Shown: positions 8,981-17,631, counted from the stretch's first letter. The stretch is DNA of 18,646 bases from JAZNGX01 sp045576675 (GCA_045576675.1 JAZNGX010000129.1:1-18646), one strand, 5' to 3'. The notes: a model not told the origin generated them from the letters alone. A program made the numbers and translations.

Positions 8981-11900
8981 ATGAGCATTAAATATAGATT
9001 TATATCTGCTTTAATCGTTTTTGTATTATTGCTTTCTACTGCACCCGTTTTGTTTGCTGCCGATGAATGGACAGGCTGGACTTTTCCAAACGGAGCAACA
9101 AAAAATTCAGATGGTACAGTTACCATAACTTCAAACGGTGGTGCAACAGTTATGGCAACAAAGTCACAGGGTGTTGCAGACGAGTTTGAAATTGAAACAC
9201 GTATAAAAATCAATCAGTTCAGTGGTGAAACCGGTTTTCAGGCTATTACCGGAAAAAGACGATTGTTTATACAACTAAAGCAAAATGCTATTGATTATTT
9301 TGTTGACAACGGAACTACAACAAATAGCAGAGCAAGCATATCATATCCGATTGGAAACGAATGGCATGATTATTGGATTACGGTGTCCGGAAACGTTGCA
9401 AGCATATTTATTGACGACAGATTTGTTGCAAACATAAAAATTCAGGCAAATACAGGTACTGATGCACTTCGTATGTGGGCGAAAAGTGCAGCCGGTGCAT
9501 CAAATTCAATGACAGTGGAGTATTTCAGATACATAGTAGAGAAAGAAGTTGTTGAGTTGTTAGAGCCTGCCACTGTATATAATGACTTTTCATCTATTAA
9601 TGGATGGACTGCTGATAATGGTGGTGTAAGCTTTGAGGATGGACATGCAGTGCTTTCTTCAGACGCAGCAGGTTTGGTTCAGACGTTGACTGTACCTGTT
9701 GGAGTAAGCGAGGATTTTGATTACGAATTTCGTCTGAAGCTTAAGCGTTCGTATGGTGAAACAGGAGCCAAGCTTGAGTGGAACGGTCACCGTATTATGA
9801 TGTACTTCTACGAAAGCGAAGGGCATTCAGTGGATTATTTCAGGTATTTGGCGGCTGACGGAATGACCGGTTTTTATTTCCCGGTTCAGGATAATGTTGT
9901 TTTAAAAGATGAGTGGCATACGTGGAAAATAGAAGTAAGAGGAAAAATAGGCACTATATATATGGATGGCAAAAGATTGGTGAGCTATAATTTGCCTTCG
10001 TGGAGTGCGTCAAAACCCAGTGCAACATTCTGGGTAAAGGCACCTGATATGAAGGACAACAATCATATGGAAATCGATTATGCAAAATATACTCCGAAGC
10101 TTTATGCTTTTAATATGATATCGCCTATTGATAAATCTGTTTTTCTTGAAGGAACAAATATAGATTTTGCTATTGATAGCTATGAAGGTGAAATTAATTA
10201 TTACGCAAATGATTTATTAATAGGTTCTTCAACCAATAATCGTTTTGTGTGGGATAATGCTGCTTCGGGAAATTATGAGGTTTATGCGGCATCAAAAGAT
10301 GGCTTGAAAAAATCCAAAGTAATTAACATCGAAGTTAAACCTGCTATCGGAATTGATATTTCAACACCGGAAAAGTATAACTACGGCGACAAAACAGTAG
10401 TTGATATAGTTGCACGTGATGTGTCCGGCTCGGTAAAACGTATCGATTTTTACAGAGATGGAATATGCGTAGGTAGTACGACCGGCAGTGAAAAAACATT
10501 CACTTATGGAATACTACCACCGGGCGTACACAGACTATATGCTGTTGCAGTAAATCACAACGGAGAATGTGCAAACTCAAATATAGTTGAAACAGTAATC
10601 ACAACAGAAATTAACGAAGCAAATTCTTTAATTGATATTCCGGGCGCATATACAATTGATTTTAAGGCATCAGGTGATGGTACAGCCAACGTAAATGTTG
10701 CAAATTCAATATATGGTGCAGAAATTTTGGTTGAGCAACCGGGTGATTATCGCTTTGAATTTGATGATGGTGCATGGATTTTATACAAGAATAATATGAT
10801 TATCAGTTCAGGCAAGGCACAGCGTAGTGCAGAAAAAGGTGTTTTGATAACTGAAAATGGTTTGAAAATTGATAATGTAAAGCTGTATGCACAACCTCAT
10901 CAGGCAGACTATTTTGAGTTTTATTGGACTGATAACAAGCTTGTTCAACCATTGGCAGGTGAATTTGATCAGGCGTATGCAGTTTCATTTGACTTAACCT
11001 TGGGTGAAGGCAGCCAGAGCTTTATTATGAATGACGGTGCTTATTTAATTGAATTGTTGTTTGACAACAGTGGTGTTTATGCCAAAAATTCACCATTGGG
11101 ACGTAATGGTAATATAGTAACAGAAAAAGTAGCAGAAGCGTTCGAAAAGGATAAAAATATTGCATTGCGTTTGCAAGTAAGCCGTGGTATAGCACAGTTG
11201 TTTGCTGACAATAAATTTGTTGCTTCATTCAGAGCGGTTGAACAGCCGGAAGTACCATATATAAATATTGTTAATTCAGATAATGCGTTAACAACGTATA
11301 CTTCTATACGCAAAACACAGGATAGTTATGTTTTTGCTGATGATTTTGAAGGTACAGATAATTATTGGACTCAATACGGTGAATGGAATATTGAAGATGG
11401 TGTTATGTCATCAGAAAAAGGCAACAAATATACATCTTTGTTATATGCTTTTTCACAGAATCCATCAATGAGTGCAAAAGTATTTGTTGACGGTAAACCT
11501 TCTACCGGAGGGGTATATCTTGTAGCACGATATAATACAGAAAATGTATATACTCGTGTTGGATATAATTTTGAAAAGAAAGCGTATGAAATAGTCGAAA
11601 CCTGTGTTACTGATACCGTGCACACTACTGTGCCTGCTGAATTCCCTACAAAAGAATGGGTGCAGGCAAAACTTGAGCTTTCAGGCAAAAAATTAGTCTT
11701 TAGTATCAATGATAAGGTAGTTGCATCAACGAATAGTTTAAAAACCGAAGGTTACGGAAGAATAGGCTTTATTGCCGATAATGTGGCAGTTAGTGTTGAT
11801 GATGTCCTTTATAACGGTCAAGGTAAGCCGATGGCAGAGGTTGTTGATTTTTCTTTGATGGGCGGACATAACTCGGATATGATAAGACTTAAAGATGGAA

Positions 11901-13234
11901 CATTAAAGCTGTCCGGTTCAGGCGGAACAACCTTTATATCCAAGGATGATGGTTATACATGGGAAAGCAGCGATAAAGAGACATATATGGTTGGTAATAC
12001 CCTTCGTTTGAAGTCGGGTGCTTTGGTATCAATAAAAAGAGTAGCACAACCCGGTGACAATATGTATTTAGACTATGCTTATGTTTCAACTGATGACGGA
12101 ATCACATGGGAAGGACCTTATCCGGTAGAGCCTGTTATAAAAAACAGAGTAACTATGAACGGAAAGCTTACTCAGGCTGAAAACGGAAGAGTATTCTTCG
12201 CTGTATATGAAGTTGGACACGGTCTTGAGGATTTGGGAGAAACAGGTGTATATTATAGTGATGATGACGGCAGAACATGGCACGCATCTAAAGAATATGT
12301 TACAATATACAATACTGGTGTAAACGTTCAGGAATCAAAGGTTGTTATTTTACCTGATGGTACACCGAGATTATATCATCGTACTGACAGGGGCTTCCTA
12401 TATTATTCTGATTCGCCTGACGGTGGATATTCATGGGATCTCAACCTGAAAAAGAGTGAACTGATGTCAGTACTTTGTGCTTATAGTATTGAACGTGACC
12501 CATATACAGGAAAATACTATGCAATATGGTTGTATAACTGTAAGAATGAGGATGCCACAAAGCAGTATCCGAGATTTAGAATAGGATTAGCAGTGAGCGA
12601 TGACTGTGAGCAGTGGAATTATATTATGGACGTAGATGAGTTTGATTATGATTTATCAATAAAAAATCGTTTTGCAAACCTTGGCATTGATATTTACGAA
12701 GATGTAATATATTTAAATTCTAACAGATTTGAACCTGTAAAAGGCAATTCAAATCAGCTTATAAACCGATTGTACCGTTTGGAAAAAGATAAATTGATGC
12801 CGTTGGGAAGATTCAGTTATGTTCATCTTCGTGGTGAAACTGAAATTCCTCCAACTATGCAGAATGAATTATCAAACGTGTTTGCTGCATATCCGAATAA
12901 CAATTGCTTCTATATGGGAGGCAGAATGGTTGAATACAATAATGCTTCAGTTATTGCAGAAAATGATTCAGTTTTAATTCCTGCACAGCTTGTAGCACGC
13001 TATCTTGGTGGTAAATATGAGGGTGGTACAATAATTATTGGTTCAAATAGAGAAACTGTTGAAGCAGTGAATGTTGATTCGGTTGATATGTTGCCGATTG
13101 AGATTTTTGAAAAATATAATAAGAATTATTATATTACCGATGATGGTTTGATTGTAATCGGTGTATCAGATAGTAATGACGAATCAATGGCAAATCAAAT
13201 CACTGGATATATTCGCAGTGCAATTAAACGTTAA
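8981..13234 (+). CDS. Giant secreted multidomain protein: LamG-like and Ig-like domains plus sialidase-type Asp-box propeller
   Basis: The mature protein is secreted (signal peptide residues 1-26). Two LamG-like beta-sandwiches lie at about 28-190 and 197-372, two Ig-like domains at 373-540, and two more LamG-like units at about 553-776 and 783-950. A sialidase-superfamily propeller spans about 951-1300. It has Asp boxes S-K-D-D-G-Y-T-W (987), S-T-D-D-G-I-T-W (1036), S-D-D-D-G-R-T-W (1093) and S-P-D-G-G-Y-S-W (1145). Glu1118 with Arg1134 resembles the sialidase E-x-x-x-x-x-L-x-D-G...R element. The classical N-terminal R-I-P arginine is absent and no nucleophile Tyr is obvious, so it may be a divergent enzyme or a binding module. 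Residues about 1310-1400 resemble the copper-amine-oxidase N-terminal-type stalk domain. ATG 8981 is chosen because AAGGGG (8967-8972) is 8 bases upstream; an in-frame GTG at 8972 overlaps that site. No SLH anchor is present. Confidence 0.85.
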   Translation: MSIKYRFISALIVFVLLLSTAPVLFAADEWTGWTFPNGATKNSDGTVTITSNGGATVMATKSQGVADEFEIETRIKINQFSGETGFQAITGKRRLFIQLKQNAIDYFVDNGTTTNSRASISYPIGNEWHDYWITVSGNVASIFIDDRFVANIKIQANTGTDALRMWAKSAAGASNSMTVEYFRYIVEKEVVELLEPATVYNDFSSINGWTADNGGVSFEDGHAVLSSDAAGLVQTLTVPVGVSEDFDYEFRLKLKRSYGETGAKLEWNGHRIMMYFYESEGHSVDYFRYLAADGMTGFYFPVQDNVVLKDEWHTWKIEVRGKIGTIYMDGKRLVSYNLPSWSASKPSATFWVKAPDMKDNNHMEIDYAKYTPKLYAFNMISPIDKSVFLEGTNIDFAIDSYEGEINYYANDLLIGSSTNNRFVWDNAASGNYEVYAASKDGLKKSKVINIEVKPAIGIDISTPEKYNYGDKTVVDIVARDVSGSVKRIDFYRDGICVGSTTGSEKTFTYGILPPGVHRLYAVAVNHNGECANSNIVETVITTEINEANSLIDIPGAYTIDFKASGDGTANVNVANSIYGAEILVEQPGDYRFEFDDGAWILYKNNMIISSGKAQRSAEKGVLITENGLKIDNVKLYAQPHQADYFEFYWTDNKLVQPLAGEFDQAYAVSFDLTLGEGSQSFIMNDGAYLIELLFDNSGVYAKNSPLGRNGNIVTEKVAEAFEKDKNIALRLQVSRGIAQLFADNKFVASFRAVEQPEVPYINIVNSDNALTTYTSIRKTQDSYVFADDFEGTDNYWTQYGEWNIEDGVMSSEKGNKYTSLLYAFSQNPSMSAKVFVDGKPSTGGVYLVARYNTENVYTRVGYNFEKKAYEIVETCVTDTVHTTVPAEFPTKEWVQAKLELSGKKLVFSINDKVVASTNSLKTEGYGRIGFIADNVAVSVDDVLYNGQGKPMAEVVDFSLMGGHNSDMIRLKDGTLKLSGSGGTTFISKDDGYTWESSDKETYMVGNTLRLKSGALVSIKRVAQPGDNMYLDYAYVSTDDGITWEGPYPVEPVIKNRVTMNGKLTQAENGRVFFAVYEVGHGLEDLGETGVYYSDDDGRTWHASKEYVTIYNTGVNVQESKVVILPDGTPRLYHRTDRGFLYYSDSPDGGYSWDLNLKKSELMSVLCAYSIERDPYTGKYYAIWLYNCKNEDATKQYPRFRIGLAVSDDCEQWNYIMDVDEFDYDLSIKNRFANLGIDIYEDVIYLNSNRFEPVKGNSNQLINRLYRLEKDKLMPLGRFSYVHLRGETEIPPTMQNELSNVFAAYPNNNCFYMGGRMVEYNNASVIAENDSVLIPAQLVARYLGGKYEGGTIIIGSNRETVEAVNVDSVDMLPIEIFEKYNKNYYITDDGLIVIGVSDSNDESMANQITGYIRSAIKR

Positions 13235-13251
13235 CAAAGGAGTTAAAATAT

Positions 13252-14271
13252 ATGGAAAAATTTGTAGTAAGTAAAGATGACAATGTATATGAAGCATGGC
13301 CTGATTTGATTAAAACACCGTCAGAAAAGCTGATATGTATTTTTACTGAATGTGAACATCATAAAATACGTGAGGGAGTACGCCTGGTTATTACCGAAAG
13401 TACTGATAGGGGCAGAACTTGGACAGAAAAACGTGGTTTTACCGATGTGTGTGTTGGTGAATACACATGGAACTGTGCCAGATTGTCAGCTTTGCCTGAT
13501 GGACGTCTTGTAGCATGCTGCGACTTGACTGCACATGATAGTGACGGAACTGTTTATTTATGGTTTGCTGATAGTGAGGGTCTTAAATGGGAAGGCCCGT
13601 TTGAAACTCCCATTAAAGGTATTGTTCCAAGTAAGCTTACTGTTGTAGAAGATGGACGTTGGCTTTTGATGGCTCATAGAAAGCATCCTGAAACAGGTAA
13701 ACTTACTGTTTATGGTCGCTATTCAGATGATGAGGGCAAAACATGGTCAGAAGAAGCTGTGGTTGCTATGGACGAAAGATTTAATTTGTGCGAGCCTACT
13801 ATATTACAACTATCTGACGGAACAATTGTTGCAATGGTACGTGAAAATTCAGGTATGGGATACGATGGCTGCAAAAGTTTTTCGTATGATAATGGTAAAA
13901 CCTGGGATGGCCCTTACCCCCTTGCTCTTTGTGGTTGTCACAGACCTGTTACCACAAAGCTTCAAAGCGGTAATATCTTAATTACTTACAGATTTGCTCA
14001 CGGTGCAGGTCCGTGGGGATGCTGGACACAGAATTTTATGGCGTGTATTACAGATGAACAAAGCTGTAAAGAAACAGAACGTAAAAAGCAGCGTATGCGT
14101 ATAATTCCAATTGATCATGACCGTAATGAAATGGCTGATTTGGGCTATTCAGGAGTAATTCAATTTGACAATGGCGATATTTATATTGTAAACTACATTA
14201 TGGATGATTCAGTTAATAGTCAGATACGCGGATATAGTTTGCGCGAGGAGGAACTGATAATTCGCACATAA
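13252..14271 (+). CDS. Cytoplasmic sialidase-fold (BNR/Asp-box) protein, possible intracellular exo-glycosidase
   Basis: The 339-residue protein has no signal peptide or membrane segment, so it should act inside the cell on imported oligosaccharides. It is a sialidase-superfamily propeller (BNR_2-like). Asp boxes are at residues 50-57 (S-T-D-R-G-R-T-W), 158-165 (S-D-D-E-G-K-T-W) and 211-218 (S-Y-D-N-G-K-T-W). Glu181 in C-E-P-T, Arg197 in M-V-R-E-N and Tyr299 in G-Y-S-G sit where GH33 sialidases carry their Glu, second Arg and Tyr nucleophile; the Glu-to-Tyr spacing of 118 residues is close to that of known sialidases. The first arginine (R-I-P) is replaced by A-W-P at 15-17, so classical sialidase activity is uncertain; a related acidic sugar or a GH93-like reaction on the same fold are alternatives. 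AAAGGAG at 13236-13242, 9 bases upstream, supports the start. It lies between the giant propeller protein and the regulator gene. Confidence 0.85.
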   Translation: MEKFVVSKDDNVYEAWPDLIKTPSEKLICIFTECEHHKIREGVRLVITESTDRGRTWTEKRGFTDVCVGEYTWNCARLSALPDGRLVACCDLTAHDSDGTVYLWFADSEGLKWEGPFETPIKGIVPSKLTVVEDGRWLLMAHRKHPETGKLTVYGRYSDDEGKTWSEEAVVAMDERFNLCEPTILQLSDGTIVAMVRENSGMGYDGCKSFSYDNGKTWDGPYPLALCGCHRPVTTKLQSGNILITYRFAHGAGPWGCWTQNFMACITDEQSCKETERKKQRMRIIPIDHDRNEMADLGYSGVIQFDNGDIYIVNYIMDDSVNSQIRGYSLREEELIIRT

Positions 14272-14293
14272 ATTTATACGGAGGTAACGTGCA

Positions 14294-16600
14294 TTGAAGT
14301 GGTGGGACAGACCAAAAAAGCTGCTTGCTGAAAGCGGACATAGGATTTATTTAAAATGGTTTACAATTATCACAATGGTAGCTATGATTCCGATAATAAT
14401 GTTATCAATATTTATTTATGTCAAAAATATTGATGAGAAGCAGGAAATCATTAATAAAACCAATGGTATTTATCTTGAGCAGACAGCTTCTATGGTTGAT
14501 ATAATTCTGTCTCAGATACGTACAGGTTATGTTCAGCTTACCGTTAAAGAATCGTTTGTCAGATTCGAGCAGTCGCAGCTTGGAGCACAATATGAGAATG
14601 CAAGAGCAACGGGGCAACAGTATAGTACAGTTGGATTAGAGTGGTATCTTGATGCTAAAAATCAAGTGTTAGAGGATTTAAACGTAATGCGTAACTCTAA
14701 CAAGTATATACATAGCATTTATTTCTATGACAACGACAAAAAGCTGATTGTTACGGATAATGAAATTGTATATTCCTTTTCTAATTTTATTGATAAGGAA
14801 TGGTACAAGGAAGCACTGGAAAAAACTGCCTTTCCTGCTGTATTAAACACAGTGGAATATGATGAAACTGATACTATGGTTCCATCCGTAAGCCTTGTGT
14901 TTCGTTCGCCAAACGAATGGGATAATATGTTCGTAGTTAATATCGATTGCAAAAGACTGTTTTCTGATATTTTAGGGCAATCAAAAATAAAGTATAATTC
15001 TTTGGCTGTACTTTATAACAATAAGATTGTTTATGCGACAAATGAGGCTGACGGAGAATATCTTAAGAGTATGTCATCAAAGAATACGGATAAAAAAAGC
15101 GGAAGCTTCTTTGATGAAAATACAATTATTTCATATCTTCACAGCAATGAATTTCCGTTTTTGTTTTTGACAGCAATGCGCGTGAAAGAGCTATACAGCG
15201 GAGTAAGATATGTTCAATGGGGATTTATAGGAGTTACACTTCTGCTATTGATTGTATCTTGCGTATTTGCATTTCTTGCTTCAAAACGAATGTATCGTCC
15301 GTATTCATATGTTATGGAAAAGCTTGGCGGCAATCGTTCGTACAGAGGAGAAAATGATATGCAGATTGTTGAACAGATTGTAAGCAGGGTTTTTGAAGAA
15401 AAACAAACCTTGCTAAACAAGCTGGATGAAAACAACAATGCATATAAAGAAAAGTTTATATCATCTCTGGTTGTTGGAAATAATCTTGGACTTAATGAGA
15501 TATCTTCAACCTTGCACAGACTTAATATCAATTTGCCTATGGGTGGACTTTATCTTGTTGTTTTTGATTTGATGAGTACAGGCTATGGTGACGAGCAATC
15601 GTATTATGATATTACTGCTAATCAGATAATAACAGAGCGTATAATACAGCTTTTGGCAGATAAATACGTTGGTGTTATGGCACAGGTTGAAGTAATGAAG
15701 TTTGCGTTAATTTTACATATTGATGCCGACAAGGAGCAGGAAATCCGCAAGCTGGCAAGTGATGTAATTGAAGCTGTAGAATGCAGCCTTGATATAAGAT
15801 GTAATGCTGCCATTTCTTCACGCTGTGTAACGATAAAGGAATTGCCGCAGGCGTATGCAGAAACTGTAAGCTTGCTTAGTTATCATAGTTTTTCAGCAAC
15901 ATCACAAGTGTTTGATAATGAGAGTTTTAAATCTGATGCTTTAGCGTATCCATCATATGAAATGAGAAGGCTTTGTGAAGCAATTGAACGAGGCAATCGC
16001 GAAACAGCAATTGCTTTGTTCAGTCACATAGACAGCAGTATCCGTGAGGCACGTGCGTGCGGTCAACACGTTAATATTAAAAGCATTTTTATCCGTATGA
16101 TAAATGAACTTGAAACCTGTGCACTTACTATGGGGTATCATTTGGAAGAAATTGTCGGAGAGGGTGTTGACATATATGCAGATGTTTCCAAGCTTAAAGA
16201 TATAGATTTGATATTTGAATTGATGTTTTCGATTATTGATACGTTGCTAAGTATGGCTGCAAAAGAACAAAATCATTCAAATCGTTATATCAGACAGATT
16301 ATAGATATTCTTGATAATGATTGTGGACCTGAGGTGGCTTTGTCAACAATTGCAGAAACTGTTGGTATCAGCTCGGCATATATAAGCCGTTTGTTTAAAA
16401 ATCAAATGGGCATAACATTTATGGATTATTTGACTAAAGTAAGAATGGAAAAAGCAAAACGTATGCTTACTGACGCACGTGTTAAAGTAAAAGATGTGGC
16501 TGAAAGTCTTGGTTACAGTAATTCGGATTATTTTATACATTTGTTTAAAAAGCATACAGGAATGACACCAAGTGCTTACAAAAAAATGATTTCAGATTAA
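14294..16600 (+). CDS. Membrane-bound AraC-family sensor-regulator (YtdP type)
   Basis: This 768-residue single-component regulator probably senses an extracellular ligand and controls the operon that contains it. Membrane segments are at about 20-43 and 307-333, leaving an extracytoplasmic domain of about 260 residues (a dCache-like sensor by position and size). The cytoplasmic part has a linker, a region at about 385-640 resembling the degenerate GGDEF/PucR-like module of YesN-type regulators, and a C-terminal AraC DNA-binding domain at about 664-768 with two helix-turn-helix units (I-A-E-T-V-G-I-S-S-A-Y-I-S-R-L-F; V-A-E-S-L-G-Y-S-N-S-D-Y-F). There is no receiver or kinase domain. Translation starts at TTG 14294; GGAGG at 14280-14284 lies 9 bases upstream and no better ATG or GTG is nearby. 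In other Bacillota, similar sensors sit next to LplB/YtcP transporters. The signal is unknown. Confidence 0.9.
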   Translation: MKWWDRPKKLLAESGHRIYLKWFTIITMVAMIPIIMLSIFIYVKNIDEKQEIINKTNGIYLEQTASMVDIILSQIRTGYVQLTVKESFVRFEQSQLGAQYENARATGQQYSTVGLEWYLDAKNQVLEDLNVMRNSNKYIHSIYFYDNDKKLIVTDNEIVYSFSNFIDKEWYKEALEKTAFPAVLNTVEYDETDTMVPSVSLVFRSPNEWDNMFVVNIDCKRLFSDILGQSKIKYNSLAVLYNNKIVYATNEADGEYLKSMSSKNTDKKSGSFFDENTIISYLHSNEFPFLFLTAMRVKELYSGVRYVQWGFIGVTLLLLIVSCVFAFLASKRMYRPYSYVMEKLGGNRSYRGENDMQIVEQIVSRVFEEKQTLLNKLDENNNAYKEKFISSLVVGNNLGLNEISSTLHRLNINLPMGGLYLVVFDLMSTGYGDEQSYYDITANQIITERIIQLLADKYVGVMAQVEVMKFALILHIDADKEQEIRKLASDVIEAVECSLDIRCNAAISSRCVTIKELPQAYAETVSLLSYHSFSATSQVFDNESFKSDALAYPSYEMRRLCEAIERGNRETAIALFSHIDSSIREARACGQHVNIKSIFIRMINELETCALTMGYHLEEIVGEGVDIYADVSKLKDIDLIFELMFSIIDTLLSMAAKEQNHSNRYIRQIIDILDNDCGPEVALSTIAETVGISSAYISRLFKNQMGITFMDYLTKVRMEKAKRMLTDARVKVKDVAESLGYSNSDYFIHLFKKHTGMTPSAYKKMISD

Positions 16601-16605
16601 AAAAA

Positions 16606-16632
16606 GGCTGTAAAAATCTGATTTTTACAGCC
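16606..16632. terminator. Bidirectional rho-independent terminator between the operon and nanA
   Basis: A perfect 12-bp stem pairs 16606-16617 with 16621-16632 around a 3-base loop (CTG). Seven consecutive A's at 16599-16605 give a U-tract for transcripts of the minus strand, so it is a strong terminator for nanA, whose stop codon lies 7 bases before the stem. On the plus strand the tail is weaker (CAATTTATTAT), so it probably also ends the nine-gene operon, less efficiently. Confidence 0.88.
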
Positions 16633-16639
16633 CAATTTA

Positions 16640-17512
16640 TTATAGCAATGGCATTACTACATCGCTTATGAGTTTCTTTTCTTCATCAGTTAAAGGTCTG
16701 AACGGACGTCTTGCGATACCGAAATCCATACCCATTTGGTTAAGTATTTCCTTTTCGCCTGACATAATACCAACCTGAAGCAGAACTTTCAAAATTGTAT
16801 TAACATCCTTTTGGATACTCTGTGCTTTAGTGATATCACCGCTTTTAACTGCATTTGTAATAGCGATGAATTTTTCTGCCATAAAGTTGTATGTACTGCC
16901 GACACCGCCATCTGCACCCATTGATATACCTGCAAGGAACATTTCGTCAAAGCCGTTGTAAACAACTTTGTTCGGAAATTTGTTTTTAAAACGTTCCATT
17001 GCATAAAAGTCATTGCTGGTGTGCTTTACGCCGATGAAACGGTCATCATTTAAAAATTCACCAATGTTATCTTCTGTAAGAGTTACGCCTGAAAACGCAG
17101 GGAAGTTGTAAACAATCATTGGAAGATCAACTGCATCTGCAATATCAAAGTAAAACTTTTTGATTTCAGGATATGTGAATTTATAATAGAACGGTGGAAT
17201 GGAAGACATAGCATCTGCACCTTTTGATTTTGCGTAATCAGCAAGCTCGATAGCTGCATCTGTGCTAATTGCACCAATATGTGCAATTATGGTGGCTTTT
17301 TTTCCACAAACATCAGCGGCAATATCAATTAATTGCTTACGCTCTTCAGTTGATAAAAGAAATGCTTCAGCTGTGCTGCCGCCTACGTAGAAACCTGATA
17401 CGCCTTTTTTTAGATTGTAGTTGATAAGGTTTTCAAGTTCCTTTTCGTTAATGCGATTATCTTTTGTAAATGGTGTAAGAAGTGCGGGGAATATTCCGTG
17501 AAATTTGTTCAT
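16640..17512 (-). CDS. nanA: N-acetylneuraminate lyase
   Basis: This cytoplasmic aldolase splits N-acetylneuraminate into pyruvate and N-acetylmannosamine, the first step of sialic acid breakdown. It is a 290-residue DHDPS/NAL-family TIM barrel. Tyr135 (V-Y-N-F-P-A) and Lys163 (G-V-K-H-T-S) match the catalytic Tyr and Schiff-base Lys. Y-N-G-F-D-E supplies Asp189 and Glu190, and G-S-T-Y-N supplies Ser206, equivalent to the E. coli NanA residues that hold the sialate glycerol side chain. These features separate it from dihydrodipicolinate synthase. The pyruvate-binding loop reads G-G-S-T-A-E-A-F (44-51), where the usual motif is G-S-T-G-E; the Gly-to-Ala change is noted but not expected to abolish function. 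AAGGAG (minus strand, 17526-17521) lies 8 bases before the ATG. It converges on the operon and diverges from the AraC gene. No nanE or nanK is beside it. Confidence 0.9.
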   Translation of the reverse strand: MNKFHGIFPALLTPFTKDNRINEKELENLINYNLKKGVSGFYVGGSTAEAFLLSTEERKQLIDIAADVCGKKATIIAHIGAISTDAAIELADYAKSKGADAMSSIPPFYYKFTYPEIKKFYFDIADAVDLPMIVYNFPAFSGVTLTEDNIGEFLNDDRFIGVKHTSNDFYAMERFKNKFPNKVVYNGFDEMFLAGISMGADGGVGSTYNFMAEKFIAITNAVKSGDITKAQSIQKDVNTILKVLLQVGIMSGEKEILNQMGMDFGIARRPFRPLTDEEKKLISDVVMPLL

Positions 17513-17540
17513 TTGATTCTCTCCTTTTTGTTTTTTCTTA

Positions 17541-17569
17541 ATTATAAAACAAAATATTGTAAAATTATA
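17541..17569 (-). promoter_or_regulatory. nanA: Candidate nanA promoter(s)
   Basis: On the minus strand there are two TATAAT hexamers, at 17546-17541 and 17569-17564. The one nearer the gene would start transcription about 20 bases before the ATG and leave the ribosome binding site in the leader. Neither has a good TTGACA-like -35, which suggests dependence on an activator. The surrounding intergenic sequence is very A+T-rich, so chance matches are possible. Confidence 0.35.
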
Positions 17570-17581
17570 CAGAAATATTGT
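17552..17581. promoter_or_regulatory. Direct repeat with 21-bp periodicity, probable AraC-type operator
   Basis: The 9-mer AAATATTGT occurs at 17552-17560 and again, in the same orientation, at 17573-17581. The centre-to-centre distance is exactly 21 bp, two turns of the helix. AraC-family dimers commonly bind such tandem half-sites. With the nanA -10 at 17546-17541, the two half-sites lie on either side of the expected -35 position, as in activator sites that overlap -35. The likely binder is the regulator encoded immediately to the right. Confidence 0.5.
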
Positions 17582-17631
17582 TTATTATTTTACTCATATT
17601 GCTTTATCAGTGATTAAATGAGGTGATTGTG

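Noticed and set aside
11025..11709. Several minus-strand reading frames inside the giant gene
   Set aside because: They are shadows of a well-supported coding frame, without ribosome binding sites or family features.
16640..17512. Dihydrodipicolinate synthase (DapA) as the identity of the lyase
   Set aside because: The side-chain-binding Asp189/Glu190 and Ser206 and the overall motif order follow NanA; the context also favours sugar catabolism.
17623..17631. Upstream GTG codons (17623, 17629) as start of the AraC regulator
   Set aside because: The first lies within GAGGTG and the second is only 3 bases from it; TTG 17632 has a 6-base spacing like the next gene.
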